Below, piece by piece: positions 24,101 through 39,100 of a DNA stretch of 64,000 bases. Position 1 is the first letter of the stretch. Every line of letters begins with the position of its first letter. Origin of the DNA: Odobenus rosmarus divergens (Eukaryota > Chordata > Mammalia > Carnivora > Odobenidae); the NCBI RefSeq assembly GCF_000321225.1, contig NW_004450277.1:2410234-2474233 (forward strand), read 5' to 3'. The position numbers were made by a program, and so were the translations under genes. A model generated the notes under the pieces. It was not told where the DNA came from, ran no database searches, and saw nothing but the letters and a program-made list of their open reading frames with translations.

Positions 24101-27100
24101 GGTCCAATTCCTGAAAACAAAGTGTTGCCAGCAATCTGGGCTTCTCAATGTTTAACCTCCGGCTACAGCCTAGAGTCACAATTTGGCAACCGCTTTAAAA
24201 TTTTCCACTTCTTAGTCTTCCAGAAGATGACTAATTATAAGGGGACATCCACCACCATCCAGAGAGGGCCCTGGAGTAACACCCTAAGCCCAACTCCCCA
24301 CCCCCAGCTCACTCCTGAAAAACAATCCTAGAGGCTGTTTGTCCCCTGCAAAATAAACCATGTAAACAAAGGGAGGAAATCTTTTATCGCCAAAATCAGA
24401 CTGAGCAAGGAAGCCATAGGGAAATAAAAAAGGCAAGACACCAGGGAACCTTGGCCATAAAGGCCCTCCAAGACGGCCACTTCCTAGCCAATTCAATTAA
24501 TTCGTAACTACCACATGCACAGCTCCTTAGTGTATATCTAGCTCAAATCCAGTATTTTGCTTGATGATCCCAAAGTACTCCGAAGTGGGGATTACTACTA
24601 AAACCTTTAATTTACCAGGAAACTAAAGATCAGAAAGATTAAGCTTTTGGGAAGAAAATCTGGCAAAGCCACAGAGTCAACAACTGCACTGTCAAGAAGT
24701 CCCCCGACAGATATGCTCCCGAGAGCACACTGAAATATACGTGTGAAGCTCTTTAGCAATGTCAGGAGTAAAGATAAAATATCAGGAACAGTGCCCCGGT
24801 TTTGGTGCATCCACACAGCAGCCTGGGCGCCAAGGAGATTTTGTTAAAACTTGAGTCAGTCAGACAATGTCTCTGCCCTGCTCAAAACCCTCTAATAGCT
24901 CCAGTTTCACTCGGAATAAAATCCAGAGCTCTTACAATGCCCTGCAGGAACTGGCCGCCTCTAGAACCCTTACGCTCTTCTCTCCCTCGCTTCCTCAGCT
25001 TTTCCTATAATATGCCGGGCAGGTTCCTACCTCCTGGCATTTGCCCTTGCAATTCCCTCTGCTGGGGACGCTCTTTCCCAAATCTGCACGGGTCCCTTCC
25101 CTCATGTCATTCCAGCTTCTCCTTGAATCTCACCTCCAAGAGGACCCCTGGCTACTCTATTTCAAGGGGAGCTGCTCTTCACTGGTACCCTTCTACTGCT
25201 GTACTTTTCTGTGATGCATTCGTAACCACCCAACGTCACGTGACACATTTATTGTTGGTTTTTCCACTAGAATATCAGTTTGATGAGAAAAAGGACTTGG
25301 TCTGTTTTGTTCATTGTTGCGTCCCAAGCCATACTTTAAAAAAATATATTTACATCATGCTAGGCTTCAAGCCCTTGATTAATTAATCTTTCTTTTTATT
25401 AATTAATCAAGATAGAACTGACTCCGCACTCAGTGGGGAGTCTGCCTCAGGCTTCTCTCTCTTCCTCTGCCCCTCCCCTCCACCTCCCCCAATCCAGCGT
25501 GCAGGCTCTCTAATAAATAAACAAATCCTAAAAAAAGAGGGAGAGATACAATTGACATATAACATTGTGTAAGTTTAAGGTGTACAACCTGTTGATCTGA
25601 TACATTTATATATGGCAATGTGACTGCCACTACAGCATTAGCTAATACCTCTATCACATCACATAATTATCATTTCCTTTCTGTAGTGAGAACCTTTAAG
25701 ATCTTTTTTTTTTAAGATTTTTATTTATTTTTATTTGAGAGAGAGAGAGAGAGCATAAGCAGGAAGAAGAGGCAGAGGGAGAGGGAGAAGCAGACTCTCC
25801 ACTGAACAAGGAGCCCTACTCGGGGCTCTACCCCAGGACCCTGAGTTCATGACCTGAGCCGAAGGTAGACGCTTAACTGACTGAGCCACCCAGGCACCCC
25901 CAGAACCTTTAAGATCTAAGCTCTTACTGGGACACCTGGGTGGCTCAGTCTGTTAAGCGTGTGCCTTTGGCTCAGGTCATGATCCCAGGGTCCTGGGATC
26001 AAGCCCCGCATTGAGCCCTGCATCGGGCTCCTGCTTGGTGGGGAGTCTGCCTCTCCCTCTCCATCTGCCTCTCCCCTAGTTCATGCTCTCTCTCACTCTC
26101 AAATAAATAAATAAAATCTTTAAAAAGATCTTAAGCTCTTAGCAGTTTTGAAGTTTATAATACAGTATTGTTGATTATAGCTCTTAACTTCTTTTTCAGC
26201 TTTCTCCTTTGGTGATTCCTTTGTCCTAAGCACATGACAGGCCTGAAGCCTTGACTCTATGTCAGACAGACAGAAAATTATAAATCCAGGGCTGGAGTCC
26301 CCAGAACATGCCTCTTAGGGAAATCTGAGAATGTCCTTCTTTAAACACAGATAACCAACTGAGATGGTTTATAAAGTCCTTGAGCACCAATTTTCACCGA
26401 ACAGGTGCCTTAGGCAAACGCTTACTGCCATCAAACACTATGGGGGACAAGACAAAGGTTTATGTCCAGGGTGAGGGTTCTACTTTTGCCAGGGAACAGT
26501 TGGAAAACTAGTGTATTGTTCTTCTAGTCAAAAATCTACATAAACTTATTCAGTGTAATAAGGGAAGCCCAAGGAACAGAACTAAGCATTGGTTAAAACT
26601 CCAGGAGACGGAAGCAGATGGTAGAGAGCAAGGCACATTCAGTCAGTGATTACTGACCCTGAAGGCTGACCAGCTGAATCCACTTCTCTGAGGCTCATGG
26701 AAAGACAGAAGTCATAGTCACTGTACGTGCATTTACTGAGGATCTGCTCAGTGACAGCACTATGCTAGCTGCTGGGAAACATCAATGAACCACACAGACA
26801 ATGTCTGCCCTCGTGAGGCTTACGTTCTATTGAGAAGCAGAAGACCACAACAATAATGTAACAAGTAAGGAAGCCATACAGAGTATGACTGAAAAGTGCC
26901 ACAGAGAAAAGTAATAAATACAGCAGGGGGAGGCTGGGAGTCCTGGGGAACTTAGCTCAACAGTTGATTAAAAATCATGTGTGAGGGGCACCTGGGTGGC
27001 TCAGACGTTAAGCGTCTGAGGCTCAGGTCATGATCCCAGGGTCCTGGGATCGAGCCCCACATCGGGCTCCCTGCTCAGCAGGAAGCCTGCTTCTCCCTCT

Positions 27101-30100
27101 CCCACTCCCATGCTTGTGTTCCTGCTCTCGCTGTCTCTGTCAAATAATAAAATCTTAAAAAAAAAAAGAAAAAATACCATTTGTGACTACTGTTCAATGC
27201 TGATTACTCTGTTTTTGCCCAGCCACAAAGAACTCCTTTGGGAGAGGAGAAGGGGAGTTTTTTAAGAAAAGGGGAGTTATCACCTTTTCTTAAAAAATGA
27301 TCTTGCTGGGCGCCTGGGTGGCTCAGTCGTTAAGCGTCTGCCTTCGGCTCAGGTCATGATCCCAGGGTCCTGGGATCGAGTCCCACATCGGGCTCCCTGC
27401 TCAGCGGGAAGCCTGCTTCTTCCTCTCCCACTCCCCCTGCTTGTGTTCCTGCTCTCGCTGTCTCTCTCTGTCAAATAAATAAATAAAATTTAAAAAAAAA
27501 AACAAACAAAAAAACGATCTTGCTAAGTATTAAAATAAAACCAGGCTTAAACAGTAGCCCTACAGCCAAGTTATCTGTAATCCGGGAGTCACCTGTGTCT
27601 AAAAGACAAGCAGTGCACTGCCACTCACTGAAGTATTTCACATTTAGTATCTCTATTCTTATAATGATGTATGAACTCCTATTATAAGCTCTGTTTTCTG
27701 AGGACACTGATTCTCAGAGAGGTTCAATAACTTGGCTGAAGATCTCAGAGCTGTTAAGTAGCCATGGTGACAAGTAAGCACACAAGGGCCATCCAGCAAC
27801 CAAATGCCATGTGGGGACCCTCCCTGGATCCTGATGAGAGGAACCAACTACAAACAAACAAAATGCATGAGACAATGGGGACATCTGAACACTGACTGCA
27901 TATTTTAATTTCAGATATGATAATGGCATTGTGGTTTGATAAGGGGGAAAAGGGGCCTTTATCTTTTAGAGATAATAACTAGGTATTCAGAAATGAAATG
28001 ATATGACCTCTGAGATATGCTTTAAAATAATCCAGTTTGGACAGCAGTGAGAAGTGGGAGGGGTGTGGATGAAACAATCTGGCTATGGGCTGATAACTAC
28101 TGAAGTCAGGTGTTTTTAAGAATTACATACTAAGTAGTAAAAGAAAAACATTAAAAAACAAAAACAAAGCCACTGGGCTTTATGCCAACCATGGGAGATA
28201 CTGGCCCCCCAGCTCTTCCTCTGTAAGGTCCTAAGCAAGTCACTTCCCTTCTCTAAGGCTCTGTCTCTTTATCTGTAAGACAAAGATTAGACTAGATCAG
28301 CACTTACAAAAAGCTTTTTTTTTTTAAAGATTTTATTTATTTATTTGACAGAGAGAGACACAGCGAGAGAGGGAACACAAGCAGGGGGAGGAGAGGGAGA
28401 AGCAGGCTTCCCGCGGGGAGCCCGACATGGGGCTTGATCCCAGGACCCTGGGATCACGACCTGAGCCGAAGGCAGACGCTTAATGACTGAGCCACCCAGG
28501 CGCCCCACAAAAAGCTTTTACCTGACCCGCTCCCTGCAAGAAGAGTAGGAGGGGAAGAAGATGGGTTTCATGGTTAACTGTTTCTCAGATACTGGATAAG
28601 CAGGTTTCTTTTTTGAGGGACTTTTCAGAGCCTGAGATACGTTAATATGTATGTCTCTCCAAGATTCCAAGGCTGAGGGAGTGGGAGGGTACAGTATCTC
28701 CTGCTTCTGGCTGACCACACAAGCCTTTTCTGGATGAAAACACCAATTTGGGGACAACTGATCTGGAGGGTGGCGGCTCCCCCAGCTCTAACAAGCTGTA
28801 CTTCTATGAGGAGGCCTTACTGCAAGGCAGGCCCAGGATGAGGGACGAGGAAGAGGGTGAGGACCTGGAGGCCCTTACATTTCAGATGAGATTAGGAAAA
28901 AGCCTTCAATGCCACGCTGAGGATTAGGGACCTCACCATGAGAAGTCAATGGTTGTGAGGTGCAACATGATCCCAGCTGTGCTACAGGAGTGTCCTCCAG
29001 GCCAGGTTGGAACCAGGGATGGAAGAGTAGAGGTGGAGATGTTACTGCTCAACAATAAGGCAGGAAGGACTAAGAACTTGTTCTGGACTGAGGAAGAGAC
29101 AAGTGACTTATAAGCTACACCCTCAGACGCTTAGTCCTCATAATCGAGAGAAGGCATAGGACTGAAGCTAACTGAACTATCAATACATAAAGCTAAAGTT
29201 TAGCCAACACTGTATTAAGTACTTTGCATATATTAACTCATTCATTCCTAATGCACAACCATACTGCTCTTATTACTGTTTTTCAGATAAGAAACTGAGG
29301 CTGATTTGACCAAGGTTGAATAGCTATATAGGTGATGTGACTAACACTCAAATCCACGTGAGCCTGTCAGGCCCACCTCTTGAATGGTATGCTCTGAGTT
29401 CCTCACGGTTCTCTGCACCTATAGAAAATGATCTGCTATAAACAATGACAATCAATCTTGCCTAAAAAATATACACCCAACATCCCCTGGGAGGGTCACA
29501 GGATCTCCCAAGTTCAGTTCAACTCATGCAGCATGTACTAAGCATCTGCTTTATGTCATCACTTTACTTACAACCTTGGCTCAGGAAAGAAGTACAAGAT
29601 CCTCCCCTGACTTCAAAGAACAAGCTCTCTGTCAAAGCCACAAAATAGACACATGTAAAACAGCACGAGCAATAGAAAACTGTAAATGATTATGGTCCAA
29701 AATGATAACTATAGATAAAAACCATCTCTCGGGAGCTGAGAGGAAGGGAGGGCACTGCGGATTGAAGTGGTTTAGGAAGGCTTTCTGAGGCAGCACAGGG
29801 GCGCGAGTTCCCGGGCTGAGGAGGACTGAAGGCAGTCTGACAGGATTTGAGGGGGCGGGGAGAAGAGCTAACGAAGACTGGAAAGAAGGGAGGCAGGGAC
29901 ACCAGAAGACCGAAGTCTCCTGAAAAATCAGTGTCCACAACAGCTGTCAGGTAGACAGGTCTCTACCCAGAGACAAACCCATCCCCACAGGTGTAGGCCC
30001 AAATGAGAAAGACAACTCTGGCACTGCACCCCGGGCCCCTACCCTACAGAAACGCTCACACCGGAAAGTGTACAATGTCCTGAGGCCATTCGCTGTGGCA

Positions 30101-33100
30101 GTTTCTAAGAGTGAAAGGTTACAAAGATGTGCAGCAACAGGAAACCCCCGACTAGCTGAAGAGACACCCAGCACACGGCACATTACAGCCCTCAGAAGAA
30201 TGAAGTCGACATGGAGAAATCTCCATGACGTACCACGCAGGAAAAAATACAAGCTGCAAGAACACTTTTTTTTTTTTAAAAGACTTTATTTATTTGACCA
30301 AGGGAGACACAGGGAGAGAGGGAACACAAGCAGGGGGAGTGGGAGAGGGAGAAGCAGGCTTCCCGTGGAGCAGGGAGCCCGATGCTCAATGCGGGGCTCG
30401 ATCCCAGGACCCTGGGATCATGACCTGAGCCGAAGGCAGACGGACGCTTGACGACTGAGCCACCCAGGGGCCCCATGCAAGAGCACTTTTATGGTTTACT
30501 ACCAGTCATGAAAAACAAAACTACATGAATGTCTACGTGCGTGTCTGCCAGTGGACGTGAAAATATAAAAGGATATACACCAAATGCGATGGTGTCTGGA
30601 GACAAGTAGCAGGAGAACAGAAGGGGATTTTTCACTTCTGACTCTGCACTGTTGTAGGTTTGCAATGAAAATTTATTCCCATGTTACAAAAGACTGCACA
30701 TTCTCATCCAGCCTTTGGTTCACATGCCTTTAACCCACCACAAGGGCAACAAATGCAAGAATCATACAGAGGACGAGAAAATTGCACAGTTGGAAACCTC
30801 AAGATGTTCTGATTCAAGCCCCCAGAACCTCAGGAGCAAAGGACAGGCAAAGGAAAGGACCTGCACTAAGATATGGGAAGGCGCCCAACAGGAACAAACA
30901 AATGAAGCCCCCAGCTTTCAGTGCACCACTGGGCTGAGAGCTTGGGAAGATTAGTCCACCGCCAATTTGTAAAATGTGCAAACCAGGGATGCTGTTTTAC
31001 CTCCTCTCAGCCTGGTCAACATTGATTCATTCTTTGAGACTGGCCTCAAATGTCGCCTCTCTTTACATAAAATTAACTTGTGATTAAATTGCCAAATCTA
31101 GCATCTCTTTAGACAATATACAGTCAAAAATAAACAATTAAGACAGCCTGTAGTCCTTCCACCCAGATATAGCCACAGTTAACATTCTTTTTTTTTCTTT
31201 ACAAAAATACGACTGGGCGCCTGGGACTCAGTTGGTTAAGCAACTGCCTTCGGCTCAGGTCATGATCCTGGAGTCCCGGGATCGAGTCCCGCATCGGGCT
31301 CCCCGCTCAGCGGGGAATCTGCTTCTCCCTCTGACCCTCTTCCCTCTTGTGCTCTCTGTCTCTCATTCTCTCTCTCTCAAATAAATAAAATCTTTAAAAA
31401 AAAAAAAATACGACTGTGGTATAATAAACTATTATTTTTATTAAACAGTATATTGTGAATGATTTTCCATATCATTACATTTTCCTCATCAGCATCTTTT
31501 TAAATTATTACAGAATTTGAAAAATAAGAGCAACCTCTTACTGAGGTACTACGTTATGCATATCATTTACATTATCTCAATCTTCAAAACAAGCCCCATT
31601 CACATACCAAGAAAAAGCTGATTGGCGGAACAATGTTAGAGAGGGGTTGTTGCTAAGGCTTGGGAGAGATCGGGTACCTGGACAAAGTGACACACTCAGC
31701 AAGTGACAGACCCACATCTACCTAACTCAGGACCATGAATTTTTGACCACCACAATGTTCCCCTGTAAAAACAGACCACAGCGCATTATCCTAATCTCTA
31801 ACTGCTGGGCAATTTGTTTCTAATTTTTCTATATCATCAAAACAGTGCTATGATGGATATCCCTACAGCTAAACCTTTGTGATCACCTCCTTCCTGGCTA
31901 GAAACTTTTCCTGATTGCTTAGGCATATTACTTCTGAAACCATCTGCAGTGAAAGACCTTTTTTATTTTCAATCCATCATGGACTAGTATTTTTGTAAAG
32001 TACAATGAAAATTTAAAAAAAAAACATACAAAATATAGGCCCCAACTAGTTAAAATGGTAAATTTTACATTATGTATATTTTACCACATTAAATTAAAAA
32101 AAAAAAAATACAAGCCCCTGAGGTGCCTGGCTGGCTCAGTTGGTAGAATGTGCAACTCCTGATTTTGGGGTTGAGTTTGAGCCCTATACTGGGTGTAGAG
32201 ATTACTTAAAAATAAAATCTTAAAAAAAAAATACAAGCCCCATTTAAAAAAAAAAAACCAATGGTTTCAAAAATTTTTACCAAATTGCTATAAAAGCTTC
32301 TAAATGCTTATTCTCAATTTCTGTACTTACTGTGCAGAGGACCAGATAGCAGTTTGGGGATAGAAGCCGGGATGCAGATTGCACTTTGAGCTGTACTCTA
32401 TTACATTTTCCTGCAGTTGTCTGCGTACCTGGCTTCCCTCCCTAACTTCGAGTCCTGCCCACGTCTGGTTCTCTACTGAATGCGCTGGCTCAGTGCCCAG
32501 AGCAGCTTGCCGACTCTGTGGACTGAAAGAATTCAAGTAACATCTCTGGCCTCGGCTGGTAAGAGAGGCTACTCACCATTTGGAACCAGAAGGAGGCTTT
32601 TCACGATGCTTCTGAGAGGGCCAAGACTGATCTGATTGGTGGTGGCAAACTCAGAGAGCTGAGCCAGAAACCTTTCCACCTGCAGAAAGGAGACAAACCA
32701 GGCCTTCACTTGCTTAGCATCTCAGGGCTGTCGACCCACACTCAGGAACTCTCCCTATCACAAGGTACTTTACCTCTTTTGGCTCAGTTAGGAAGTGGAA
32801 GAGCACTTCTGTCAAGGCCGAGAACTGCTGTGAAGAGAATAACACAGAACATCAGTAACATTCTACTCCTGCGTCAGTGTTCCCCCACCCCATCCAACTA
32901 TAGACCCTTAAGAGAGAACACACAGGTGTTGATACCTGTTTGATCATCTTAAGAAGTTCAAATATTCACAACACCCACTCCCCAGTGTCAATATATCAGT
33001 ACTACTATATTGTCTGAAAAACTCGTATATTTTATTGGAACACTTGGGAAATACATATTGAGATTGTGAATGTACGCACACACATGCATATACATATCTC

Positions 33101-36100
33101 AAGGGTCCAAACACACACACACACGTGACCTGAGAGGGAGATCACTGGAAGATTAATAGTAGTTGCTTTTTTCTTTTTGTTTATATTTCCACATATTTAT
33201 TATTCAAACATAAGCCAATCCAAATAATACGATTTCTTCTTTTTCCGCACCACACAAATGTTAACATACTATGCAAACTTTTTCTCTACCTTGTCTTTCA
33301 AAGCAGTTATTTCTGTGTAGTGGGATTGGGTGGTTTTTATTTTCTTCTGTCTATCCATATTTTCTGGGTTTCTTCCCCACAATAAACATTATGTATATGA
33401 CAAAACAGTCAAGTTTACACTTTATATTATCTACTGTCCTAGAACAGTCTCTTATTCTTTCTTTTTTTAAAGATTTTATTTATTTATTTGACAGAGAGCG
33501 AGAGAGGGAATACAAGCAGGGGAGTGGGAGAGGGAGAAGCAGGTTCCCCACCCAGCAGGGAGCCCGACCTGAGGTCAGGAATCCAGCAGAAGGCAGACGC
33601 TTAACAACTGAGCCACCCAGGTGCTCCTCTTATTCTTTATTTTTTTAAGATTTTATTTTTAAAAGTTTGTTTTCATTTTTTTTAGTAATAAAATTAAATG
33701 ACTCTCCCTGCCCCCCCATTTCAGTCCCACTGCCCACAGGTGGTTACTGCTAACACCTTTGTGGCCTTCCCAGAATTGCATTTGAATTTAATTTCTTTTA
33801 AATACAAAGGAGATGATGGGGCACCCGGGTGGCTCAGTCGTTAAGCATCTGCCTTCTGCTCAGGTCCTGATCCCAGGTCCTGGGATCGAGCCCCACATGG
33901 GACTCCCTGTTCTGTGGGAGGCCTGCTTCTCCCCCTCCCACTCCCCCTGCTTGTGTTCCCTCTCTCGCTGTGTCTCTCTGTCAAATGAATAAATAAAGTC
34001 TTTAAAAAAAAAATACAAAGGAGACAATAGTGAACCTACACCCTGCACCTTGCTTTTTTTCATCCAATTATATCTTAGAGATTCATCTTGTCAGTAGATA
34101 TAATTCTACCAGTCTTTTTTTTTTTAAAGATTTGTCAGAAAGAGAGAGAGCACAAGCAGGGGGAGAGGCAGGCAGAGGGAGAAGCAGGCTCCCCGCTGAG
34201 CAGAAAGCTTGACTCCGGGCTCGGTCCCAGGACCCCGGGATCGTGACCCAGGCCCAAGGTAGGTGCTTAACTGACTGAGCCACCCAGACATCCCTCTACC
34301 CAGTTTTTTAAAAAGATTTTATTTATTTTTTTTTTAAAGATTTTTTTTATTTATTCATTTGAGAGAGAGAATGAGATAGAGAGAGAGCATGAGAAGGGAG
34401 AGGGTCAGAGGGAGAAGCAGACTCCCTGCTGAGCAGGGAGCCCGATGTGGGACTCGATCCTGGGACTCCAGGATCATGACCTGAGCTGAAGGCAGTCGCT
34501 TAACCAACTGAGCCACCCAGGCGCCCAAAAGATTTTATTTTTTTAAAGTAATCTCTACACCCAACTTGGGGTTTGAACTGACAACCCGAGATCAAGAGTA
34601 GCACACTCCTCCAACCGAGCCAGCCAGGCACCCCTCTACCCAATTCTTTTAACAAGTGCACAGCACCCAACTGTATATACTTAGCAGGTGTGTGCCTGCT
34701 TTGTTATTCTAAATAATACTGCGATGAATATCCTCCCACATATCTCTTTGTGACATATGTGTCTAGAAAATATTTTTAAAATGTATCTTAGGTCAAATGA
34801 TATATGAATTTTAAATTCTGAGAAAATGCTGCCAAACTGTCTTGCAAAGAAGTTGCATGGATTTATACTCCCACCTGCCAATAGCACAGGTTTCTACTTT
34901 CTCAAAACTTCATGGATATTCCCTGGAAACATTTTAATCAAGCCTGATCCAGGGGTTGTCTTTCTGCAGTAATAATGGTAATTGGTATTAGCCTTGCATA
35001 ACTACTGATTCTATATAGTAAAAACAAGAAAAGTCAGGGACTAGTTTCAAACTGTGTCCTCAGACTATGAGTTTTCCTTATTTCCCCCTGCAATCTGTGG
35101 ACTGTCAGATCTTTGGCTAACTGTATTTCCTACGTCAGCCTGGGCCTTTTAAGAAATGGAGCAGCTGAGAAGCCCTCCAGTGGCTTTTCCATTTCCAGGC
35201 CTGAGCCTAGCATTCAGGCTCAACCTCCCTGTGAGGCCTCAACCTAATCTGGTCTGCAGGACACACTAAGCCCCATCCCTATCTCCTCTTTTCCAAAGCC
35301 TCCTTTATCCTTCAATGCCCTGCTGCCAAGACACCATGACCCTCCCATTAAGAAAGTGACCTACCCAGATTCTTAACTTCTGAGGCTCCCTCCTGGAACC
35401 TTGCCTGAGGGCACTTAGAGTTTTAAATCTTGATAAGAAACACAGACTTGTCTTAGCAGAGAAGGTTCCTTCGAATGGTCAGAGTCGAGTCGTAGTTATT
35501 ACAAGTGCACAGTTAAGTATTTGTTGAATAAATCTTCCCTAAACACCTTCCCCGTTCTTTGCCTTTATATCTGCATAGCTGTCTCCTTCTGGAATGTTCA
35601 TCTGCTCATCACCATCCATGAAATCAAATCTTAACTATTCTCACCAGTAAATGTATGGAAAGACGCTCAAGATCATTCCAGATGAGAAATGCAAATCAGT
35701 AAAATAAGGAAGTACCACTTTTTAACTTATCAGATCTTCAAAAATAAAAGTTTGATAACATCAGTGCTGGTGAAAGTACCAGGAAACAGATAATGCTTGC
35801 ACTGTTGATGAGAGGATAAAACCGGGACAACCTTTCCAGAGGGCAATTTGATAGCTGTATCTAATTTTTTAAATGCTTGTATCTCTTGACCTAGTAATTC
35901 CACTGCAGGAAGTCTATCCTTCAGATATGTTCCAAAAAGTAAACCCAGACACATTTACACAAAGCAATTCATTGACAGCATTGTTCATAAAAACAAAAAA
36001 CTGAAAGCAACCGAAGTGTCTACTAATATAGAGCAGGTTAAATAAATTATGGTAGAACCATTTCAAGGAATATCATGCAATCCCTTTTGTATAAAAAAAG

Positions 36101-39100
36101 ATTTTAACGGATACCCATATATATACAGGCAGATGCAGACTTTTTTTTCTACAAAGATACACAAGAAACTATTAAAATGACAGTTTCTGCAGACAAGAGA
36201 AATGGATATTTTAATTTTATACCTTTGGGGGCGCCTGGGTGGCTCAGTTGGTTAAACATCTGCCTTTGGCTCAGGTCATGATCCCAGAGTCCTGGGATCC
36301 AGCCCCACTTCATGCTCCTTGCTCAGTGGGGAACCTGCTTGTCCCTCTCCCTCCACCCCCAGGCTTGTGCTCTATCTCAAATAAATAAATAAAATCTTAA
36401 AAAAAAATTTAGACCTTTGAATACTATATGAATTTTCTAACTGTATGTGTTGCTTTCATTTACAGCTAGGTGAGAAGCCGGTATACCATTTGTTTTCTTT
36501 ATATTTTTCTGAATTTCCTCTCTCATAACCATTCTAAAAATCATTATTTTTTTTAATCCTATTCTCAAAGATGCACATTACCTAGGACTGGCCACAGGCA
36601 TCAGAGAACACATCTAGGTGCACTTAGGACTGCTGGATCTGTCTTCTGACCTGCCCTAGCAGATCACAACTTCCCCATCGTAAGAGGCTGTGTCCATCAT
36701 GCCTTTGCAAACCTCACTGGGTTTAGTGGCTATTTGGTGTACAGTAGGCATTAAGAAAAATACCCGAGTGAGCAATAAATGTTGGTTTTAGTATATGTGC
36801 TGCCGAAGTGAGCACTGAACAATAAATGTTGATGCCCACACTGATACACTGATTCTTTTTCTCCTTGATGCCTAGGCCTCAGACTTCAAAATAAATTCAG
36901 CTAACAGAGTGGGTACTTGGAAAAATCTGATCATTCAACAAAAGGCAGGGAAAGGATTCTGGTAAATCGCTCATTAGGAAAAAGCTTTCTGTGTTAAAAA
37001 AACAAAGGTAAAGGGGCACCTGACTGGCTCAGTCTTAAGAGGATGCAACTCCCGATATCAGGATTATGAGTCTGAGCCCCCACACACTGGGGGTAGAGAC
37101 TACTAAAAACAAAAAAACAAACAACAGGTAAAGATCCAGAGTGGGTTGTTTGTTTTGCTTTTAAATAGGCTCCATGCCCAACGTGGAGCCCAATACAGGC
37201 CTAACTCGTGATCCTGAGATGAAGACCTGAGCTGAGATCAAGAGTCAGACGCCCAACCTACTGAGCCACCCAGGTGCCCCCCGAGTATGTTTTAAAGTTA
37301 GAATATGAGGGCAAGCTCTGAATTTAAAGAATGTGGTTTATGTTTTTTTCCATAAATACCAAGTTGGAGATAACCTTAGGGATCCTATCATCCTGCAGCC
37401 TCAAAGTTTTTTTAGCAGCAGAATGTTTTTTATTCTCCAAATGGAAATCTTCGAGAAAATCCTGCCATATAAACAAATGAAAGCTAAGCTACCTAGTTGG
37501 GGAGATCACCTACAAAGCTCTGTTCTGTTTCATTCCCCAGAATCTAAAGTCAAGCATCTGGTCCTGAATTCCTGGCTCCACCACTTCCGGCTGCCTGACC
37601 TTAAACAGGTCAATTTCTTTCCCAGAACCATTTTTCTTATCTATAAAATGGGAATAATAACAGCACCTACCTTTTTAGAGGTGCTACACATAAAGCACTG
37701 GAAAACAATGCCTGCCACATGGTACATGCTCAATAAATGACAGCTATTTTTGTTTAACTGCTCTGTGATTCAGTTTACTTAATCTGTAAAATGGGGATAA
37801 TAATAGTACCTACCTCCTAGGGTGGTTCTAAGGACTCTAAGGCTTAATAATATACGTAAGAGCACTTAGAATTGCCGTATGATAAACAGTGGCCACTAGC
37901 CACATGTGGCTATTAAACACTTGAAAAAGGCTAGTCTAATTGAGATGTACTATAAATGTAAAGTGCACAGCAGAACCTGAAAAATTAGTATCAAAAAGTA
38001 AAATATCTCATTGATATTTTCATATGGATTATACGTTGAAATGATAGTATAGTGGATTAAAGAAAACATATTTTGTTTCATTTTTATTAGAGAGAAAAAA
38101 TTTTTATTACAGAGAGCACGAGTGGTGTGGGGGGGGGAGGCAAAGGGAGAAGCAGACTCCCTGTTGAGTAGGGAGCCTGACAAAAGAGGGCTCAATCCCA
38201 GGACCCTGAGATCATGACCTGAGTCAAAGGTAGACACTCAACCAACTGAGCCACCCAGGCACCCCTTTATTTATTTACTTTTTATTTATTTAAAGATTTT
38301 ATTTATTTCTTTATTTTACAGAGAGAGAGACAGCAAGAAGGGGAACACAAGCAGGGGGGAAGGAAAAGGGAGAAGCAGACTCCCCTGCCAGGGAGCCCAA
38401 CCCAGGACTCAATCCCAGGACCCCAAGATCATGACCTGAGCCAAAGGCAGATGCTTAACTGAATGAGCCACCCAGGCACCCTATTTATTTACTTTTTAAT
38501 GATGTTATTTTCAAGTAATCTCTACACCCAATATGGGGCTTGAACTCACAACCCTGAAATCAAGAGTCGCAGCCAAGTGCCTCTCTTTTTAATTATATAT
38601 GTGACTACAAAACGCAAAGTTAGACTTGTCGCTTGCAATTTATTTATTTCTGTTGGACAAAGGGGTTTCAGAGTTATGTCTGGCATTATAATTTGTGTTA
38701 CTTTATGAGAAAACAGTAAGTTGTGGGGGATGCTGAGATAAAGGAGAGGGACCCCACCTCCTGAGAAGTTACAACCCAGTGGGGGAAATAGCTGCACCTT
38801 TACAATGGTGATGAGAGGTGTCATTTTAACCTATTTATCTTGGCTGCCTTGGTGCTTTGAAAAGGGCAGCCCAACCAGCACAGGAGCAGGAAGTTGGCTG
38901 GCTGGCATTTGCAGCCTGAACAAGCAAAAAACAGCTTTGCCAGCTCCTCTACTACCAAGGGGTGTGTGTGTGTGGGGGGGTTCTTTGAGGACTACCAGAT
39001 ATTCCCCTTAACTGGGGGTTAGGGGTGTGGCCCTGGTCTCAGCCCCTACAGTCCCCACCCTGGCCTGGCCATTACCCAAACCCGTATGTGACCGCGGATT

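Larger units (their letters stand above)
23170..32576 (-). other. COMMD7: COMMD7 intron 3
   Basis: About 9.4 kb, the largest intron. It carries most of the SINE, MIR and L2 load of the gene; no further COMMD7 exon is needed to complete the protein. Confidence 0.92.
37890..38660. mobile_element. hAT-type DNA transposon fossil interrupted by three SINEs
   Basis: The left part includes the palindromic TAGCCACATGTGGCTA and AAAATATCTCATTGATATTT; it resumes at 38584 and ends near ATTTCTGTTGGACA. The intervening bases are SINEs. Confidence 0.6.

Noticed and set aside
24802..25386. 194-codon plus-strand frame in COMMD7 intron 3
   Set aside because: Coincides with an L2 LINE 3' region and is antisense to the gene; the chain has no domain.
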